From positions 1-6,957 of the forward strand of contig JANYHY010000640.1 of NCBI GenBank assembly GCA_025362165.1: a DNA stretch of 6,957 nt, given 5' to 3'. The translations under genes and the position numbers were made by a program. Positions 4,459 through 6,957 of this stretch are shown here, piece after piece. This DNA comes from Myxococcales bacterium. Its GTDB lineage: Bacteria > Myxococcota_A > Polyangia > Polyangiales > Polyangiaceae. Each line of letters starts with the position of its first letter. The first letter of the stretch is position 1. The notes below the pieces were generated by a model. It did not search any database and was not told where the DNA came from. It saw only the letters and a program-made list of their open reading frames with translations.

Positions 4459-6957
4459 TCACGGCGCGGAATCCGCGGTCTCACCTTGTGTGCCACCGTC
4501 CAAGACGGGAGTCGCTCCGATCTCCGTAGGCTCGGTCCCTGCGAGGAACACCTCATCCATGGTCTGCAGGTCGTCATCCGGAGGCAGCATTCCGCTGGTT
4601 TTGTCGATCTTGATCTCCACGAGGCCTGCAGGCTTGGGAAACTGACTGGGGGGTTTGTGCTCGCTCGCGGCCTTCATGAAATCGATCCACGCGGGCAGCG
4701 CGACCGAGGCGCCGGTCTCTCGAGCGCCGAGCGACTTGCCGTCATCAAAGCCGATCCATACGACCGCTGCGGTCTCCGTGGAGTAGCCGGCGAACCAAGC
4801 GTCCTTCGCGGCGTTGCTCGTCCCAGTCTTTCCGGCGACGGGTCGCCCCAATGATTTTGCCTGAACGGCAGTGCCATGATCGATGACGCTCGTGAGCATG
4901 CTGGTGATGACGTACGCCTCCGCCTCGTCCAGCACGCGCCGCGGCGGTGGGAGGGGAGCAAGCTCGAGATCTTTTCCATCAGGTCCGGTGACGCGCGTGA
5001 CGATGCGCGGCGTGTCGTAGGTGCCACCCGCTGCGAACGTCGCGTATGCGCCCGCGAGCTCGATGGGCGCGAGCTCGTAGCTGCCGAGCGCGAGCGACAG
5101 ATCAGGCTTCAACGTGGACTCGATGCCGAGCGACTGAGCCCAACCCACGACGTTCGCCGGCCCCACGTCCGCGAGCACGCGCACCGCGCATACGTTCACG
5201 CTGTTGGCGAGGCACTCACGAAGCCGCAAGAAATCCGTGCCCGCGTAGCCCTCGTAGTTCGATGGCTTGTATCCGCCTGGGAACACAGCCGGTCGCGGAT
5301 CAATCAACGAAGAAGCCGTGAAGCGCCGCGAGTGGATCGCATACGAGTAGACGACAGGCTTGAACGTCGAGCCCGGCTGCCGCCTCGCGTGTGTCGCGCG
5401 ATCGAGCCCTCCGCTTGCCGCTTCGTAGTTGCCGACGAGCGCGACCACCTGCCGCGAACGCACGTCGATCGCGACCATCGCCCCTTCGGGCCCGAGCTCC
5501 AAACGCAACGGCACACGCGCGGCTGGCGCTCCGCCGTCTCCCGCCTTCGCAGCGTCTGGGACTTGTCCCAAGAGGCTCACGCGAACCAGCGCACCCATCG
5601 GAGCGAACGCCGAAGCCGTCAAGTGCATCGGATTGTAGCGATCAGTGAACTCGGAGAGCCTGACCGTGCCGTGCGCGGTGCCCACCGCAATGTCGATCGT
5701 CCCCTTGCTGTCATCCGTCCCTTCCACGACGCCCACGAGCACCTTGTGATCGGAGAACTCAGGTGTCCCAGTGAAAGGCGGATCGCTCGGCTTGGGCGGC
5801 GGGATCGTTCGGCCCCTTTTATCCCCCTTCGGGGACTTTCCAGGATCGTCGACCGTCGCTTGCGCAGGCGCCTTGAGCGGACCGAGCAGCCCGTGCTTCT
5901 TGTCATATGCGCTCAACGCCATCTGCACGCTCTTGCGCGCGGAAGCCTGTAATTTAGGGTCAATCGTCGTCGAGATCGTGTAGCCGCCGCGCGACGCGTC
6001 GTCATGGACGAGATCTCGCAGCGCCTTCTTTGCGAGCTCCACCACCTCGGGCGCCACGTCTCCCTCTGCGTCCGAACCGCTCGCGAGCTTGACCGGTTCG
6101 TCCTTGCTCGCCGCGAACTGCGCGTCGTTCAAGAAACCTTTCTGATGCATTTGATCCAGCACGTACGCGCGCCGCACCAACGTCCGATCCAAGTGTTTGC
6201 GTGGAGAGAATCGATCAGGCCCTGCAGGCAGTCCCGCCAACAGCGCGGCCTCCGCGATGGTCAGGTCCTTTGCGCTCTTGCCGAACGTGCCGCGCGCCGC
6301 CTCTTCAATGCCATAATTGCCATCACCGAAATAGATATGATTGAAATACAGCTCGAGGATCTCGTCTTTGCTGAGCTCTTGTTCGAGCTTGCGCGCCAGC
6401 AGCGCCTCTCTGATCTTGCGGCTGTAAGTGCGCTCTTGGCCCAATAAGAGGTTCTTGACGACCTGCTGAGTGATGGTGGAGCCGCCCTGTCGCGTTCTGC
6501 CGCTTCGGACGTTGATCGCAAACGCGCGCGCGATACCCCAATAATTGAGCCCCTCGTGCTCGTAGAAGCCGGCGTCCTCCGCGGCGAGCAGCGCGAGCTT
6601 CACGTGCGCGGGGAGCGTCGTGATCGAGACCACGGTGCGTCGCTCGGTGAAGATCTCCGCGAGCGTCGTGCCGTCCCTCGCCAACACGCGGGTCACTTGA
6701 GGCGGGTGATAGTTGCCTTTCAGATCCGCGACGCTAGGCAAATCAGCCTCGAAGTGACGCACCACGATCACGATCGCGATGAACCCGAGGATCGCCAAGA
6801 CCAGCGTCGTCACAGCAAGTCGCTTGGTCCATCTCCAAATGAACGCGAGCGCGCGCTTACGAAACGGCGCCTTGGGCGCGGCGGGAATTGCGCTCCGCTT
6901 GGTCGGCAGGACGTCCGCCTTGTCCCCCTTCGGGGACTTTCCAGGATCGTCGCCCGG
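4459..6957 (-). CDS. mrcA: Class A penicillin-binding protein, PBP1A family (5' end beyond window)
   Basis: Bifunctional peptidoglycan synthase that polymerises lipid II and crosslinks stem peptides at the outer face of the inner membrane. 832 residues are visible; the frame is open to the right edge. Numbered from the GTG at 6813, the order is: membrane helix (1-18, starting a few residues upstream), glycosyltransferase domain GT51 with AAEDAGFYEHEG (catalytic Glu79), GGSTITQQVVKNL and KDEILELYFNHIYFG, a low-complexity linker (about 312-350), an OB-fold region (about 356-440) typical of PBP1A, then the transpeptidase with STFK (nucleophile Ser482), SVN (538-540) and KTGT (662-665). All catalytic motifs are intact. 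The cytoplasmic leader upstream of 6813 is basic and continues in frame, so the GTG at 6813, which lies inside the membrane helix, is not the true start. The end is Asp/Glu-rich. It is probably the first or an early gene of the operon. The family call is secure; mrcA is by family, not proven orthology. Confidence 0.96.
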   Translation of the reverse strand, partial: PGDDPGKSPKGDKADVLPTKRSAIPAAPKAPFRKRALAFIWRWTKRLAVTTLVLAILGFIAIVIVVRHFEADLPSVADLKGNYHPPQVTRVLARDGTTLAEIFTERRTVVSITTLPAHVKLALLAAEDAGFYEHEGLNYWGIARAFAINVRSGRTRQGGSTITQQVVKNLLLGQERTYSRKIREALLARKLEQELSKDEILELYFNHIYFGDGNYGIEEAARGTFGKSAKDLTIAEAALLAGLPAGPDRFSPRKHLDRTLVRRAYVLDQMHQKGFLNDAQFAASKDEPVKLASGSDAEGDVAPEVVELAKKALRDLVHDDASRGGYTISTTIDPKLQASARKSVQMALSAYDKKHGLLGPLKAPAQATVDDPGKSPKGDKRGRTIPPPKPSDPPFTGTPEFSDHKVLVGVVEGTDDSKGTIDIAVGTAHGTVRLSEFTDRYNPMHLTASAFAPMGALVRVSLLGQVPDAAKAGDGGAPAARVPLRLELGPEGAMVAIDVRSRQVVALVGNYEAASGGLDRATHARRQPGSTFKPVVYSYAIHSRRFTASSLIDPRPAVFPGGYKPSNYEGYAGTDFLRLRECLANSVNVCAVRVLADVGPANVVGWAQSLGIESTLKPDLSLALGSYELAPIELAGAYATFAAGGTYDTPRIVTRVTGPDGKDLELAPLPPPRRVLDEAEAYVITSMLTSVIDHGTAVQAKSLGRPVAGKTGTSNAAKDAWFAGYSTETAAVVWIGFDDGKSLGARETGASVALPAWIDFMKAASEHKPPSQFPKPAGLVEIKIDKTSGMLPPDDDLQTMDEVFLAGTEPTEIGATPVLDGGTQGETADSAP
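5821..5851 (-). repeat. Internal copy of a hairpin-forming in-frame repeat
   Basis: Bases 5822-5851 are identical to 6923-6952. On the coding strand the sequence contains GTCCCC-GAAG-GGGGAT (5836 down to 5821), a stem of five pairs plus a G-U with a GAAG loop. It encodes DDPGKSPKGD within the low-complexity linker between the glycosyltransferase and OB-fold regions of the PBP1A protein, in the same frame as the other copy. Confidence 0.75.
6922..6957 (-). repeat. Upstream copy of the hairpin-forming in-frame repeat
   Basis: Thirty bases (6923-6952) match 5822-5851 exactly. The coding strand has a perfect six-pair stem GTCCCC-GAAG-GGGGAC (6937 down to 6922). It encodes DDPGKSPKGDK in the part of PBP1A before the membrane helix. 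The copy reaches within five bases of the window edge, so more copies or a longer match could lie beyond. Confidence 0.75.

Noticed and set aside
4070..4462. Upstream extension of the FG-GAP gene to 4462
   Set aside because: The added part is an Arg-rich shadow of the membrane-protein gene and would span all of it.
4876..5952. Long plus-strand reading frame (358 residues)
   Set aside because: Antisense to the transpeptidase and OB-fold parts of PBP1A, whose motifs are unmistakable; the antisense product is low-complexity and Arg-rich.

Overview
The window looks like a piece of a high-GC, Gram-negative chromosome, most plausibly a myxobacterium (Myxococcota, Polyangia-like). This is inferred from the strong G/C preference at third codon positions, an NtrY-type histidine kinase, a class A penicillin-binding protein of the 1A type, and secreted FG-GAP-type and Tat-exported proteins in one cluster. 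No rRNA or other taxonomic marker is present, so the assignment is tentative.

All five genes read on the minus strand and fill essentially the whole window. In transcription order, from the right edge leftwards, they are: a bifunctional peptidoglycan synthase of the PBP1A family (5' end beyond the window); a 148-residue four-helix membrane protein of unknown function; a secreted protein with FG-GAP/VCBS-type calcium-binding motifs; a Tat-exported protein resembling family 5 (peptide/nickel) ABC-transporter binding proteins; and an NtrY-like membrane histidine kinase (3' end, with the ATP-binding G boxes, beyond the window). The only real gap is 27 bases, between the synthase and the membrane protein. 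The other junctions overlap by about 85 (uncertain start), 11 and 4 bases. The block therefore reads as one operon with translational coupling, and no promoter or terminator is evident.

The most interesting features are three. First, a synthase for the cell wall is packed with secreted ligand-binding-like proteins and a transmembrane kinase, which suggests an envelope-sensing module. Second, a hairpin-forming 30-base sequence occurs twice, in the same reading frame, in the synthase gene; one copy encodes a segment before the membrane helix and the other an extracytoplasmic linker. Third, the FG-GAP gene has no ordinary start codon just before its signal peptide. No CRISPR array, tRNA, rRNA, insertion sequence or attachment site was seen. 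The long plus-strand reading frames are antisense shadows typical of high-GC DNA.
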